The translations under genes were made by a program, and so were the position numbers. The notes under the pieces were generated by a model. That model saw only the letters and a list, made by a program, of their open reading frames with translations. It was not told the DNA's origin and made no database searches. From positions 61,575,369 to 61,639,368 of the forward strand of contig OX442314.1 of the NCBI GenBank assembly GCA_949358305.1: 64,000 bases of DNA, read 5' to 3'. Below are positions 24,673 through 33,910 of this stretch, in pieces (the stretch's first letter is position 1; every line of letters starts with the position of its first letter). The DNA comes from Strigamia acuminata (Eukaryota > Arthropoda > Chilopoda > Geophilomorpha > Linotaeniidae).

Positions 24673-26703
24673 AATGAGTCGGAAATCCGAAGTTTTCTCG
24701 GATTGATTAATTACTGTGCACGGTACATTCCTAACTTCGCGACAGAGGCAGAGCCACTGCGACTGATGGCCAGGAAAGACGTTGCATTTGAGTGGGGGAG
24801 GCGCCAGAATGATGCATTTGAGAAATTGAAGAAACTTTTGTGTAGTTCAAGTGTGTTAGCCTTCTTTCGGAAAAACGTCGAGACGGAATTAATCGTCGAC
24901 GCGTCGCCCGTCGGACTTGGAGCCGTTCTCATTCAACGTCAGCCAGACGGGGACATGAAACCAATCGCGTTCGCCAGCCGAACGTTGTCGGACGTTGAAC
25001 GGCGATATTCTCAGACTGAGAAAGAAGGGCTCGCAGTCGTTTGGGGCTGTGAGCGCTTCAGAATGTACGTAATCGGCATGCCATTTCTTTTAGTAACAGA
25101 CCACAAGGCGCTGGAGACCATATACGGAACCAGATCAAAGCCATCCGCACGGATGGAAAGATGGGTGCTGAGATTGCAGCCATTCGAGTTCACGATTCGT
25201 CACCGACCGGGCAGCGCGAACATAGCGGACGCGCTGTCTCGTTTGCTGCCCGTCGGAGAGGGGAAGAGTGTTTTGGGACGAACGGAACATCATGTGCGGT
25301 TTATTGTGGAAAATGCGCTGCCGAAGGCGATGACCTTGCAAGAAGTTGAACAGGAGTCGAAGACAGACGAAATAATTGGCAGAATTAATGAGTGTTTACA
25401 ACTGGGAACAGAATTAAAAAATGATCTCAAGATTTTTCAGGCTATTAGGGGCGAACTAGCCGTGACACGTGGAGTTTTACTCCGTGGTACGCGCATTGTG
25501 ATGCCGGAAAAGCTGCGGAAACGTGTAATCGAATTAGGACACCAAGGTCACCAGGGCGTCGTGAGAACAAAGCAACGCCTACGCGAAAAGGTCTGGTGGC
25601 CTGGGTTGGATCGCGACGTCGAGTGTGCGGTGCAGCGTTGCCATGCTTGTCAACACAGCTGTGCCACAGAGAAGCCAGAGCCTATCAAGAACACGGAGTT
25701 GCCAAAAGGGCCGTGGCGGGATTTAGCGATCGACATCTGTGGTCCGTTCAAGGACGGCAATTCAATTGTCGTCCTCGTCGATTATTATTCACGTTGGCCC
25801 GAAGTACGAATACTGAAGTCAACAAAGACAGATATAATAATTCGTTGGTTACGTCGAGTTTTCGAGCGATGGGGGATCCCGGAAACGCTGACTTCGGACA
25901 ACGGGCCTCAGTTCGTTGCCGAGCAGTTTAAAGTTTTTTTGGATGAACACGCTGTCCACCATCGCAGGGTCACTCCATACTGGCCCCAGGCCAACGGAAC
26001 TGTCGAAAGATTAAACAAGTCATTTGTGAAGGCGTTCCGATCCGCGGAAGTCGAGAAAGGTGATTGGAAGAAAGCACTTGGAACGTTTTTACAGGCGTAT
26101 AGGAGCACGCCGCATCGGACAACGGGAGTTTCGCCATTCGAACTAATGACGAAGAGGAAAATGCGAACGAAAATTCCTCAAATAATGACTGAAGAAAAAG
26201 GAAAGTTACACCGGATGGTGAAGTCGAAAGATTTTGAAGAAAAGAGTAAATCCAAGCAGTACGCAGACACAACTCGGAAAAGTAAAGAGAGTGACATCCG
26301 ACAAGGGGACAGAGTTTTAGTGGCGAAGTCAAGGACACACAAACTCGATTTGGCGTATGAACACGACCTGATGACCGTAGTGCGTAAGGACGGGAACTGT
26401 TTATTGCTAAAATCGAATGACGGAAGAATTGTGAAGAGAAACGTGACGAAAGTGAGACGATACTTTCCGTTGGATGATGACACTCCGCTACAAAGAGATG
26501 ACAACATTCCAGTAGAGGCGGCACCACGGGGACCAAGGCCACATGCCCATTTCCAGCCTGGGCCATCAGTAAGAGGCGTGAAACGAGGAGCGAGACGTGT
26601 GCCGGAACCCAACTTTGAGCCGAGGAAGTCTCATCGGAAACGAAGGGCTCCAGAGTATTTGGGCGCATACGACACCTCGATACGTCGCAGAAGATTGGAT
26701 TGA
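24673..26703 (+). CDS. RNase H - integrase part of the Mag-like element, downstream of the stop
   Basis: Same frame as the upstream part; the first Met after the stop is at 24703. RNase H has the catalytic pattern ELIVDASPVGLGAVLIQ, EKEGLAVVWGCERF and LVTDHKALE. The integrase zinc domain is HQGHQGVVRTKQRLREKVWW with CHACQHSC. The catalytic core shows DICGPF, TLTSDNGPQF and the Glu in PQANGTVERLNKSF, giving D,D-35-E. The C-terminus is basic (KSHRKRRAPEYLGAYD) without a clear chromodomain. It can be translated only by readthrough or reinitiation. Confidence 0.9.
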   Translation, partial: NESEIRSFLGLINYCARYIPNFATEAEPLRLMARKDVAFEWGRRQNDAFEKLKKLLCSSSVLAFFRKNVETELIVDASPVGLGAVLIQRQPDGDMKPIAFASRTLSDVERRYSQTEKEGLAVVWGCERFRMYVIGMPFLLVTDHKALETIYGTRSKPSARMERWVLRLQPFEFTIRHRPGSANIADALSRLLPVGEGKSVLGRTEHHVRFIVENALPKAMTLQEVEQESKTDEIIGRINECLQLGTELKNDLKIFQAIRGELAVTRGVLLRGTRIVMPEKLRKRVIELGHQGHQGVVRTKQRLREKVWWPGLDRDVECAVQRCHACQHSCATEKPEPIKNTELPKGPWRDLAIDICGPFKDGNSIVVLVDYYSRWPEVRILKSTKTDIIIRWLRRVFERWGIPETLTSDNGPQFVAEQFKVFLDEHAVHHRRVTPYWPQANGTVERLNKSFVKAFRSAEVEKGDWKKALGTFLQAYRSTPHRTTGVSPFELMTKRKMRTKIPQIMTEEKGKLHRMVKSKDFEEKSKSKQYADTTRKSKESDIRQGDRVLVAKSRTHKLDLAYEHDLMTVVRKDGNCLLLKSNDGRIVKRNVTKVRRYFPLDDDTPLQRDDNIPVEAAPRGPRPHAHFQPGPSVRGVKRGARRVPEPNFEPRKSHRKRRAPEYLGAYDTSIRRRRLD

Positions 26704-27059
26704 TGTTATCTGAAATAATGTACTAATGTTTAACAAATACCTTTGTTTATTTAGAAAGTGAATGTTCAGGCCTGGACGAAAAATGTTATTATGTGATTGT
26801 AAGTAATTCGAATTGTTAACGATTTTATTTAATGATTTATTTTAATAATGTTACAATGTTATTGTTTGAAAAAAAGAGTGATGTGGTATTCTAGTGTATA
26901 TCCGCGTCACTGGATGGCGCTGCGAGCGGTGGACACCTGGCGCCGGTGTTTACCTGCATTGATATATGAATAAACTGAATTAGTTCATGTTAGTACCTAC
27001 ATCAATACACTGTGTCTTTATTTCGGTAATGAATCAACGACACGACATCCACGCTGTCG

Positions 27060-27330
27060 GAACATTGGCTAATTCCTCCACTCTTAATCACTGTGCTGAT
27101 GCTTAGGGAATGTGCCGATATGCCATTCCAGGACCACAAAAGGCACAAGGATTAGGGCCTCTGGTTTTGATGAGTTTATCAACTACTATTGGTTGCAGAT
27201 ATGCAGGCAAGTTCTCTAAGAATTGAATCCATCCAGTTATCGTATAGGTTTAATTTTATAGAAACCTATTTTCTTTGGGACCGTACTGTTCTTTAAAGTA
27301 TCCATCTGGTCCAATCGGAATAGACGATGG
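27060..27330 (-). repeat. Fragment related to 8131-8498, inverted
   Basis: Read on the minus strand it contains the NWIQFLENLPAYLQP motif and a shared nucleotide core (gataactgga.tcaattc, gaacttgcctgcatatctgc) with 8370-8560. It is part of the sequence into which the Mag-like element inserted. Confidence 0.55.
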
Positions 27331-27591
27331 CCTCAAATGTTATGTCTAGGGATTAAATGAGTGATACAAATGTGAATTTGAAATGAATAAATGATATATA
27401 TGACATCACAACTTTGTTCACCAACATAACTGCCTGCATGAAGCAACAATAGTGTGTTGTGGTGGCTCAGTGGTTACGGCAATGGACCAGGAATCTTTCC
27501 ACACAGGGTCAAATCCTGTAGTCTGTGAAATTTTTTAATTTTATTTTTTATTTATTTTTAGCAGTAAAGTTAATGTTTGTTATTTTATATA

Positions 27592-28455
27592 CCGTACCGC
27601 CCCGTTTAAACGCCCGGGCGTTTAATTCTTTTTTTCAGCCGCCGCCCCGGGCGGCTATTTGAGGCCCGGCGCTAAAATAAACCAGGCGCTTTACCAAAAA
27701 AAAATGTAAATTATTGATTGGGAATTTTATTTTTTGCTCCGTTGTTGTAAAATCCATCCAAACACAGCCTTTTACGGCCCCAGTCATTCGTTTTTTAACA
27801 ATCTTCGTCGTATTGTTGGGGGCGTGTCATCTAGCGCGAAAAAATCTCACCGCGACACAATCTACCGCGACACAATCTACCGCGACTACGTATATTCTAG
27901 GTTTAATTCCTAAGAAGGGCTAACAAGAGGGGGCTGCGCCCCCCCTTGACCCCCCGCGAACCTAACCTTACTGGTTTTTTGATAAAAAACCATTTTTTTT
28001 GGAACATATTGTATCGTATTGTTGCGGTAGATGCGTGTCGCGGTAGATTGTGTAGCTCTAGATGTGGGGCCCCTATTGTTGGCTTTTTTAGCTATTGTTG
28101 CTTCCCGAATTCGTTTCGGGTCCACGCGAAATTTTCTAGCCGCCGCTTCGTCGCTGTTTGCTAACGCAAACCGCACTGCCCACAATTTGAATTCAAAGTC
28201 GTAGGAATGATTCTTCTTGATTGGAGCCATTTTGCTGACTTCTCAGAGGAAATGATTCAATTCAATGTTGATGGCCTTCTTTATATACCGAACCAGTACT
28301 GCACGTTATCTGGACGTACCCGTTGACCCGGCGCTTATTTGAACCCCGGCGTTAATACGGGCCAGGCGCCTATAAACTTTCGGGGTGCTGACTGACAGGC
28401 GCTTAAACGGGGCAGGCGCTTGAATGAACCCGGGCGTTTAAACGGGGCAGTACTG
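27592..28455 (-). mobile_element. pogo/Tigger-like DNA transposon relic
   Basis: The ends CCGTACCGCCCCGTTTAAAC and, inverted, CAGTACTGCCCCGTTTAAAC are flanked by TA on both sides (27590-27591 and 28456-28457), the target choice of pogo elements. GC-rich subterminal repeats of the cccgggcgtt/aggcgctt type lie inside each end. A transposase N-terminus remains on the minus strand, but the DDE catalytic domain is absent in the 864 bp. Confidence 0.75.
27910..28230 (-). pseudogene. Transposase N-terminal DNA-binding domain remnant
   Basis: 106 residues starting MAPIKKNHSYDFEFKLWAVR, followed by ALANSDEAAARKFRVDPKRI. This is the helix-turn-helix pattern found at the N-terminus of pogo-type transposases and Brinker-like proteins. 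After about residue 55 the sequence becomes low-complexity (Thr/Ala/Arg repeats from a short tandem repeat), and no catalytic domain follows. Confidence 0.65.
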
Positions 28456-28497
28456 TATGTTAAAAAATTAAATATTAAAATTTTTTAAAAACAAATA

Positions 28498-28740
28498 TGT
28501 TAGGAAAGGTGGGTCAATGTTGAGAATAAATAAAAGCAAGTATTTAAACTGAGGTGGCACGTGCCTAAACCAGGCAGCCATGATGTTTAATGCAGACTGA
28601 AGTAAAGTAACGATACATGAGAGCCACCTAGTGGTAAAAACATATAACAAAAGAATTAATAGAACAAATCTTATATACAATGATGACACACTATGTTCTA
28701 TTTGAACTAACATTGCAGAGAAACTAACTAAACATTAACA
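28498..28740 (-). repeat. 3' LTR of the decayed copia element
   Basis: 243 bp. On the minus strand it begins TGTTAATGTTTAG after the polypurine tract and ends TTTCCTAACA, giving TGTTA...TAACA ends. Confidence 0.8.
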
Positions 28741-28869
28741 TCTCCCCCTGTTTTTCTGCAAAAACTATAACAATCTTATAACATAAAAAGTAAACAAATA
28801 AACTGCGTGAACCGCATCAAGAGATATAAACCTTTCTAGTAACAATACATGCGGTTAACACAAGAAATA

Positions 28870-29730
28870 TCAAGTAAAAATAAAATTAAACGTTACAATC
28901 GGGTAAGTCAATGTCGTGTTCATAAAGATAAGCGCCGATGTGTGTTTGGCAATAAGTCTCTGCGGTGGCTTGCTGATGCGCCCGTATCTCGTTGTCACCA
29001 CACCGCCATCTGCCTGGTTCGCCGGGTCCACGCCCGCCTGTCTCTGCGGCTCGGCTCCCTCGATGCTCGCTGTCGGCTCGGGTCTCACATCCTTTCCTCC
29101 CGCCGCCGTCTCTCCTCCTAACGGATCCGCGCCTCCCGCACGCACCGGCCCTGTCGTCGCTGGCAACTCTACCGTCCTGGGCACCAACTGGCTGGCGTTT
29201 CTCCGTATGATGTTTCGCGGCATCTCAACAAGGTAAGACCTCGGAGTACCCGCCTTTGCGATGATCTTCTCATCCACCTTCGAATTGGTGACCCAAACTT
29301 CCTCCCCCTCCTCCAGCTCACGACGCTGGCCCACTCGGTGACGTTTGTCGTAGTCCATGGCCTGGCGACGTCTCCCCTCCTCGTCCCGTCGCCTAAACTT
29401 CTTGTGGTCCGGAATCCTTGACCGCAGCCCCGCTGGAAGCACGGGGAGGCCCGTCCTCGGCTGCCGCGACATCAGTAGCTGGGCGGGGCTAAAGCCCGTT
29501 GGCCCCGGCGTACTACGATAGCACAAAAGCGCCTTACTAAAGTTGGCGTTTTTCTCGAGCATCTTCTTCACTGTTGCCACGAACCGCTCCGCCTCTCCGT
29601 TACTTTGATGGTAATGCGGACTGCTCGCCACCACCCGGAAATTGTTCTCGGCTGCGTAACATCCAAACTCGGCCGACATGAACTGAGTTCCGGAGTGTTG
29701 ATTTCTTGTTGAAATCACTTGTGAATGCAT
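28870..29730 (-). CDS. Integrase C-terminal half of the nested Gypsy element
   Basis: 286 residues beginning inside the integrase core. NQHSGTQFMSAEFGCYA (in place of DNG.QF) and HYHQSNGEAERFVATVKKML carry the last catalytic Glu; the zinc domain and first Asp are lost. The tail is a linker and a Pro/Arg-rich end. The last 30 or so residues read through the residual LTR end into flanking copia sequence. Confidence 0.75.
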   Translation of the reverse strand: MHSQVISTRNQHSGTQFMSAEFGCYAAENNFRVVASSPHYHQSNGEAERFVATVKKMLEKNANFSKALLCYRSTPGPTGFSPAQLLMSRQPRTGLPVLPAGLRSRIPDHKKFRRRDEEGRRRQAMDYDKRHRVGQRRELEEGEEVWVTNSKVDEKIIAKAGTPRSYLVEMPRNIIRRNASQLVPRTVELPATTGPVRAGGADPLGGETAAGGKDVRPEPTASIEGAEPQRQAGVDPANQADGGVVTTRYGRISKPPQRLIAKHTSALIFMNTTLTYPIVTFNFIFT

Positions 29731-30516
29731 AGAAATGCAGTGGTGTGAAGAAAACTAGTAGTGAAATAATGCGCCTCTTTAATGCATGCGAACGCGTCCA
29801 CCTGCGGCCGCCCCCAGCACCACATGAACTTCTTTTCGCTCTTCAACAGCTCGGAAATTGGTCGGATTTTCTCCGACAACTGCGGGACAAATTTCCCCAA
29901 ATGGTTGACGAGTCCCATCAACCGGCGCACCCCCGACACCGAATACGGTGGCCCCATTCCCACGATCGCCGCCACCTTCTCCGGGTCGGGCCTCACTCCA
30001 TGCTCGCTGACGTACACGCCCAAAAACTTTATGCTCGATCGACAAAACTCGCACTTTGCCCTATTCAAGCGAATCCCCGCTTCCCGGAGCCGCCTCAGCA
30101 CGACCATGAGCCGCTCGTCGTGCTCCTTCCGCGTTTGGCCATGCACGAGTATGTCGTCGATTTGGCATTCGCAGCCCTCGCATCCATCCAGTATCATGTT
30201 CATCCGTTGTTGGAAATATTCGGGTGCCGATGTTATCCCGAATGGCAGCCGGTTGAAACAGAATCGCCCAAACGGCGTTATAAATGTTGTCAACAGGCGG
30301 CTCCTTTCCGACAGCGCCACCTGCCAGAACCCGTGGAACGCGTCCAACTTCGTAAAAAACCGCCACCGACGCCAACGTTGTATCGACGTCGGGCATCACT
30401 GTTCGTGGTCTCCGCACACCTTTATTTAACGGAATTAAGTCAACACAAATTCTGATACCTCGCTCACCCGACTCGTCCGGTTTTTCTTTCTCCGCCGTCA
30501 CCATGCCGCGCACCAC
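29715..30516 (-). pseudogene. Reverse transcriptase core of the nested Gypsy element, frameshifted
   Basis: RT continues in another frame from 30516 with RICVDLIPLNKGVRRPR. It shifts again, then 30347-29715 is open with DAFHGFWQVALSERSRLL, FGITSAPEYFQQRMN and the catalytic QIDDILVHG; Gln replaces Tyr, as often seen in this lineage. It ends in KKFMWCWGRPQVDAFACIK and is joined near 29730 to integrase sequence, so RNase H is deleted. Confidence 0.8.
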
Positions 30517-31382
30517 TCCGTAGGGCCGTCCACACGGCTAATCACGCCCTGCTCTAACATCGAGTCCAATTGTTTTTTTACCCTCGGAAATAGTGGAATA
30601 GGGACCCGGCTCGGCACCGAAATCGAAAACGGCCGCGTCCCAGGCTCCAGCTCGATGTCGTATTCGCCCTGCAAAAGTCCAATTCCCTCAAACATGTCGG
30701 AGTAGTCTGTCAAATAACGCCGGTCCTCCTCCGTCACCTCCGACATACTTCCGATGAACTTGATAAGGCCCAGCCGCACGCTTGCGTCGCGGCCCAACAA
30801 AGGCTCGCTCAGGCCGTTCACCACGTACACCCATTCTTGCAGTCTCGCCTTCCCGTAGTGCATCTCCGTCAATGCCATCCCCACGACCGACATCCGACTC
30901 GATCCCGCGTGGAACAATCCCAGGTCTGGTGGCTGCATCCGCTCCGGACGCCATCCGCTCGACGACGGCACCGCTGTCACGTCGGCCCCCGAGTCTACTT
31001 TAAAACGAATCAATTTCCGGTTAATGCGCACACTCACCCTCCATGGAGCTGAGCGCACTGGGCACCCTGGCCTCGCCGTCACTCCTCGCAGCGGTTCCGC
31101 CATCACGCGACCCAAAAACAAGTCGTCGGACAACTCGCCGATGCACCAGCGCTGTTCCTCCACCTCGCGTATTTCGTTCGCCTTCACACTCCTACACACG
31201 CGCGCGTAGTGCCCTTTCATATCGCACTTCCGGCACTTCGCCTCCCTCGCAGTGCACTCGCCACGGTCGTGTCTCGGAAAACCGCAATTGCGACATCCTG
31301 CCGCTCCTCCGCCTGATTGACTCGCGCTCGCCCGTCCGCTCATCGTCCTTCGTTCATCTTGTCCTCGACGACCCGACTTCAC
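30498..31382 (-). CDS. Nucleocapsid, protease and start of RT of the nested Gypsy element
   Basis: Same frame as the Gag part after the TGA. Two CCHC knuckles, CRNCGFPRHDRGEC and CRKCDMKGHYARVC, are followed by the protease motif RFKVDSGADVTAVPS. The RT N-terminal region RVKKQLDSMLEQGVISRVDG follows, then a frameshift near 30500 truncates the frame. Confidence 0.85.
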   Translation of the reverse strand: MKSGRRGQDERRTMSGRASASQSGGGAAGCRNCGFPRHDRGECTAREAKCRKCDMKGHYARVCRSVKANEIREVEEQRWCIGELSDDLFLGRVMAEPLRGVTARPGCPVRSAPWRVSVRINRKLIRFKVDSGADVTAVPSSSGWRPERMQPPDLGLFHAGSSRMSVVGMALTEMHYGKARLQEWVYVVNGLSEPLLGRDASVRLGLIKFIGSMSEVTEEDRRYLTDYSDMFEGIGLLQGEYDIELEPGTRPFSISVPSRVPIPLFPRVKKQLDSMLEQGVISRVDGPTEWCAAW

Positions 31383-31385
31383 CTC

Positions 31386-31988
31386 TCACACCGTCAGCGT
31401 CGTCGAATCCTCGGCTCGAATGAAACTCTGCTGTCCCCACACCACCTCCTTCATTCGCGCCTTCTCCACCGCCGTCTCGAGAGTCAGTTTACCGTCCATT
31501 TGAAGCGCCTCGGAAATCTTTGCATCCAAAATCCCGACCACGAACCTATCACGCACTAATTCGTCCTTCAGCGTCGTGTAGTTGCACGTCTCTATTAACG
31601 TATGCAGCGCCGTCAGGAATGCATCGAACGGTTCACCCACCTCCTGCTTCCTGCGATGAAATTTCGCTCTCTCATAAATAACGTTTCTTTTCTTGGCGAA
31701 ATAATCATCAAAATCCTTCTTTACGGAGGCGTACACCTTCAAATCGTCCTTTTTCAACGTCGACGCCGCCAAAATATCTTCCGCTTCATCACCCAGACAA
31801 TATATCAAAGTTGTCACCTGTTTAGACGCCTCTTCCTTGTCCAAACCCGACGATTCACGATAACGCTCGAACCGCCGTATCCATTTCGGCCATCCTTCTG
31901 CACATTTAAAGTCAAACGGCGTCGGCGGCACGAATTGAAAAGACGACGCCATCTTGGATACCTGTCGTCGCCGACTCACGCCTCGCAC
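31386..31988 (-). CDS. Gag capsid part of the nested Gypsy element
   Basis: 200 residues; the likely real start is the internal MASSFQFVPPTPFDFK. It has a retrotransposon capsid pattern with WPKWIRRFERYRESSGL, IYCLGDEAEDIL and FDAFLTALHTLIETCNY. It ends at a TGA (31388-31386) that is in frame with the downstream nucleocapsid-protease frame, so the stop is probably a CGA-to-TGA mutation within one original gag-pol frame. Confidence 0.85.
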   Translation of the reverse strand: MRGVSRRRQVSKMASSFQFVPPTPFDFKCAEGWPKWIRRFERYRESSGLDKEEASKQVTTLIYCLGDEAEDILAASTLKKDDLKVYASVKKDFDDYFAKKRNVIYERAKFHRRKQEVGEPFDAFLTALHTLIETCNYTTLKDELVRDRFVVGILDAKISEALQMDGKLTLETAVEKARMKEVVWGQQSFIRAEDSTTLTV

Positions 31989-32095
31989 TCGTCCTCTCGC
32001 CTCGTCTCAAAGCTTCGAAACTCGCTTACGCTCCTCGCCACGCTCTCACAAGAACCACCGCCAAAAATCGCACTTCCCATTTACTTCTGACACCA

Positions 32096-32239
32096 TGTCG
32101 TGTTCATAAAGATAGGTGCCGATGTGTGTTTGGCAACAGCCATTTAATAACTGAGTAATCACCTGCTGCAAGGTCGTACGTGACGTAACATCGCCATGTG
32201 ACCTTGCAGCATACGCAGCGCCACCTGGCGCATGCCACA
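32096..32239 (-). repeat. 5' LTR of the nested Gypsy element
   Basis: On the minus strand it runs TGTGGCATGCGCCAGG ... ATGAACACGACA. Its first part resembles the start of the Mag-like LTR at 22308 in containing a ggatggcgctgcg-type motif, so the two elements may be distant relatives. Confidence 0.75.
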
Positions 32240-32460
32240 GTCAACCAAGAATAAATCTCGATACATTATAAATTTATCCTTAGCTAACCATTTAGTGAAT
32301 TCGTCGGCAGGATTCATCTTTTCTGCAATATGTTTCAATATGATCCGTTTGTCCTTAATCCAATCTCTAATGAAGAAAAACTTTACCTCAATGTGTTTGT
32401 TTTTCGTATTCTGAATTAAATTTCTGGAAAATTGCATAGCACATTGACTATCAGAATAAA
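32240..32460 (-). pseudogene. RNase H end of the decayed copia element
   Basis: Minus-strand sequence IVYSDSQCAMQFSRNLIQNT, then KHIEVKFFFIRDWI and MNPADEFTKWLAKDKF: the typical copia RNase H end. It is cut on one side by the nested Gypsy element and on the other by the 10-bp array at 32461. Confidence 0.8.
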
Positions 32461-32635
32461 CAATTGTTGAATTTTGTTGAATTTTGTTGAATTTTGTTGA
32501 ATTTTGTTGAATTTTGTTGAATCGCCATCTCGCCACCTTGCCATCTCGCCACCTCGCCACCTCGCTTGTTGAATTTTGTTGAATTTTGTTGAATTTTGTT
32601 GAATTTTGTTGAATTTTGTTGAATTTTGTTGAATC
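32461..32635. repeat. 10-bp minisatellite (ttgaattttg) with a cgccacctcg-type island, inside copia
   Basis: Two runs of ttgaattttg, the complement of the caaaattcaa unit of the large satellite, separated by about 45 bp of cgccatctcgccaccttgc-like repeats. They sit within copia RNase H sequence. Confidence 0.9.
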
Positions 32636-32783
32636 TATAGGCATAATACATAAGTTATATGTGAGAAAATACATACACTCGTCATACTAAATGTAGTAAT
32701 ATAATATACACGTAATTAACAGAGAACAAAGCAACATTTGATTGATACGATACAAATACATTGTTGTTAACATATGTAATTAC

Positions 32784-33455
32784 TTAACAGTTTTTAGTAT
32801 TCAATAAATAACGCAAAATATGTAATAGCATCCTGACATGAGTATTCGTATGTTTTTCGTTATATTGCGAAAGCAATATAGTCGAGAATAAAACGTCTGG
32901 GCGCGTTCTCGATGCCAAAAATAAAAGACTGCCGATAACAGAACGGTAAGGAAAAGTAGTATTAAGTTTTTCCTTCTTCGTCGGTTGGCATACAACAACA
33001 CCTTGATTACCGGGTAAACTGATTTTCAGGTCATTCACAATTTCATATTTTGCGCATAACTTTTCAATAAATTGTATTTGATGCATGTAGACTTTGTTAT
33101 TAATCTTAACAAAATTCACACCTAAGACACTTGAAATAGGACCTAAAGATACAATATCAAATTTAGATTTCAATAAATTCACAATTGTCATTTGTGTTTG
33201 TTCATTAATAGAAAACAATATAAGGTCATCCACATAAACGAGCAATATTGCGTGACGCTGAAAATAATAAACACAATTAAAGTCCGTTAAACACTTGAAA
33301 CCAATTTTGTTGAGAGCACTATTGAGCGTGAAATACCACTCTCTACCGTTTTGGTGGAGACCATATAAAGCAAGTTTGAGGAGCCAAACAATGTTCGAGT
33401 TGGGGTCACCTTCATTATATCTCTTCGGTCTCCACATGGAGATTGGCCGATCCAA
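32784..33455 (-). CDS. Reverse transcriptase of the decayed copia element
   Basis: 223 residues with LALYGLHQNGREWYFTLNSA, the catalytic YVDDLILFS, LGVNFVKINNKVYMHQIQFI and YRSVIGSLLFLASRTRPDVL: the copia RT core and connection. It is cut after HILRYLLNTKNC. A frameshift separates it from the RT N-terminal part upstream. Confidence 0.85.
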   Translation of the reverse strand: MDRPISMWRPKRYNEGDPNSNIVWLLKLALYGLHQNGREWYFTLNSALNKIGFKCLTDFNCVYYFQRHAILLVYVDDLILFSINEQTQMTIVNLLKSKFDIVSLGPISSVLGVNFVKINNKVYMHQIQFIEKLCAKYEIVNDLKISLPGNQGVVVCQPTKKEKLNTTFPYRSVIGSLLFLASRTRPDVLFSTILLSQYNEKHTNTHVRMLLHILRYLLNTKNC

Positions 33456-33910
33456 TTTAGCATATAAATATGCACATTTAATATCGAGATGTAGGTTGAT
33501 TCATCCCAATGTGATGACCAAGAACACATAAAACAAACGTACTAACACAAAATTTACAACTGGGCTGAAACATTCGTCAAAGTCAATTCCTTCTCGTTGG
33601 GAAAAGCCTTGGGCCACTAAACGACTCCGGTGACGAAATTCTACTCCCGTCTCTACAGATGGCTTAATTTGTAGATTCATCGATTGCCAACTGGTTTGAC
33701 GTCCGCGGGACAAGGAACCTCTTCAAAAACTTCTCGCGTTCGGAGAGTCGAGATTTCGTCCTCCATCGACGCCTTCCATTCTTCGCTATGAGGGCCATGA
33801 ATTGCCTCATCATAGGTGGCTGGCTCTAAGGATGCGTGATAACATTCATGAAATATGTCTTCATCCGTTTCCTCTTGGACAACTTCTTCATCACTCGAAT
33901 CGTGTTGCAA
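33287..33910 (-). pseudogene. RT N-terminal region of the decayed copia element, frameshifted
   Basis: Readable in three overlapping frames: ATYDEAIHGPHSEEWKASM, then RHRSRLVAQGFSQREGIDFD and ECFSPVVN, the conserved start of copia RT. Nothing of integrase remains beyond 33910. Confidence 0.75.

Larger units (their letters stand above)
22308..27047 (+). mobile_element. Complete Mag-like Ty3/Gypsy LTR retrotransposon
   Basis: 4740 bp with 166-bp LTRs (22308-22473 and 26882-27047) that I see differing at one position. Target duplication TCCAC at 22303-22307 and 27048-27052. The primer-binding site tggcgacgaggat starts at 22475, two bases after the LTR start of the internal region, and matches the 3' end of a tRNA-Ser of the GACGAGG type. 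A purine-rich run aaaaaaagagtga precedes the 3' LTR. One gag-pol frame spans 22603-26703, broken by a single TAA. The two zinc knuckles and serine-tRNA priming suit the Mag lineage. Near-identical LTRs indicate a recent insertion. Confidence 0.93.
27455..28497 (+). repeat. Partial foldback-family copy with tRNA-Ser-like part, split by a pogo-like element
   Basis: 27455-27528 repeats the tRNA-Ser-like A and B boxes (ggctcagtggttacggc and gggtcaaatcc). The following ttttagcagtaaagttaatg matches the inner arm of the 19928-20915 foldback. The match resumes after the pogo-like insertion at 28456 with tatgttaaaaaattaaat and ttttttaaaaacaaatatg. Only about half an element remains. Confidence 0.65.
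28912..32239 (-). mobile_element. Nested Ty3/Gypsy element with collapsed 3' end
   Basis: Target duplication GTCAA at 28907-28911 and 32240-32244. The 5' LTR is 32239-32096 (144 bp). A tRNA-Leu-type primer site TGGTGTCAGAAGT (plus-strand 32083-32095) abuts it. At the other end only the last 41 bp of the LTR remain (28952-28912), fused to the end of the pol reading frame. Pol is damaged by a nonsense codon, frameshifts and an internal deletion that removes RNase H and the start of integrase. Confidence 0.85.
28498..33910 (-). mobile_element. Decayed copia element, 5'-truncated, with a nested Gypsy element
   Basis: The minus-strand copia sequence runs from about 33910 down to its 3' LTR at 28740-28498. 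It is interrupted at 28907-32244 by a Gypsy element (target duplication GTCAA) and near 32461-32635 by a 10-bp array. The polypurine tract AACAGGGGGAGA (plus-strand 28741-28752) abuts the LTR. Gag, protease, integrase and the 5' LTR are missing. Confidence 0.85.

Noticed and set aside
28849-31559. Plus-strand ORFs opposite the nested Gypsy element
   Set aside because: They are GC-rich shadows of the minus-strand pol frames with no recognisable domain.
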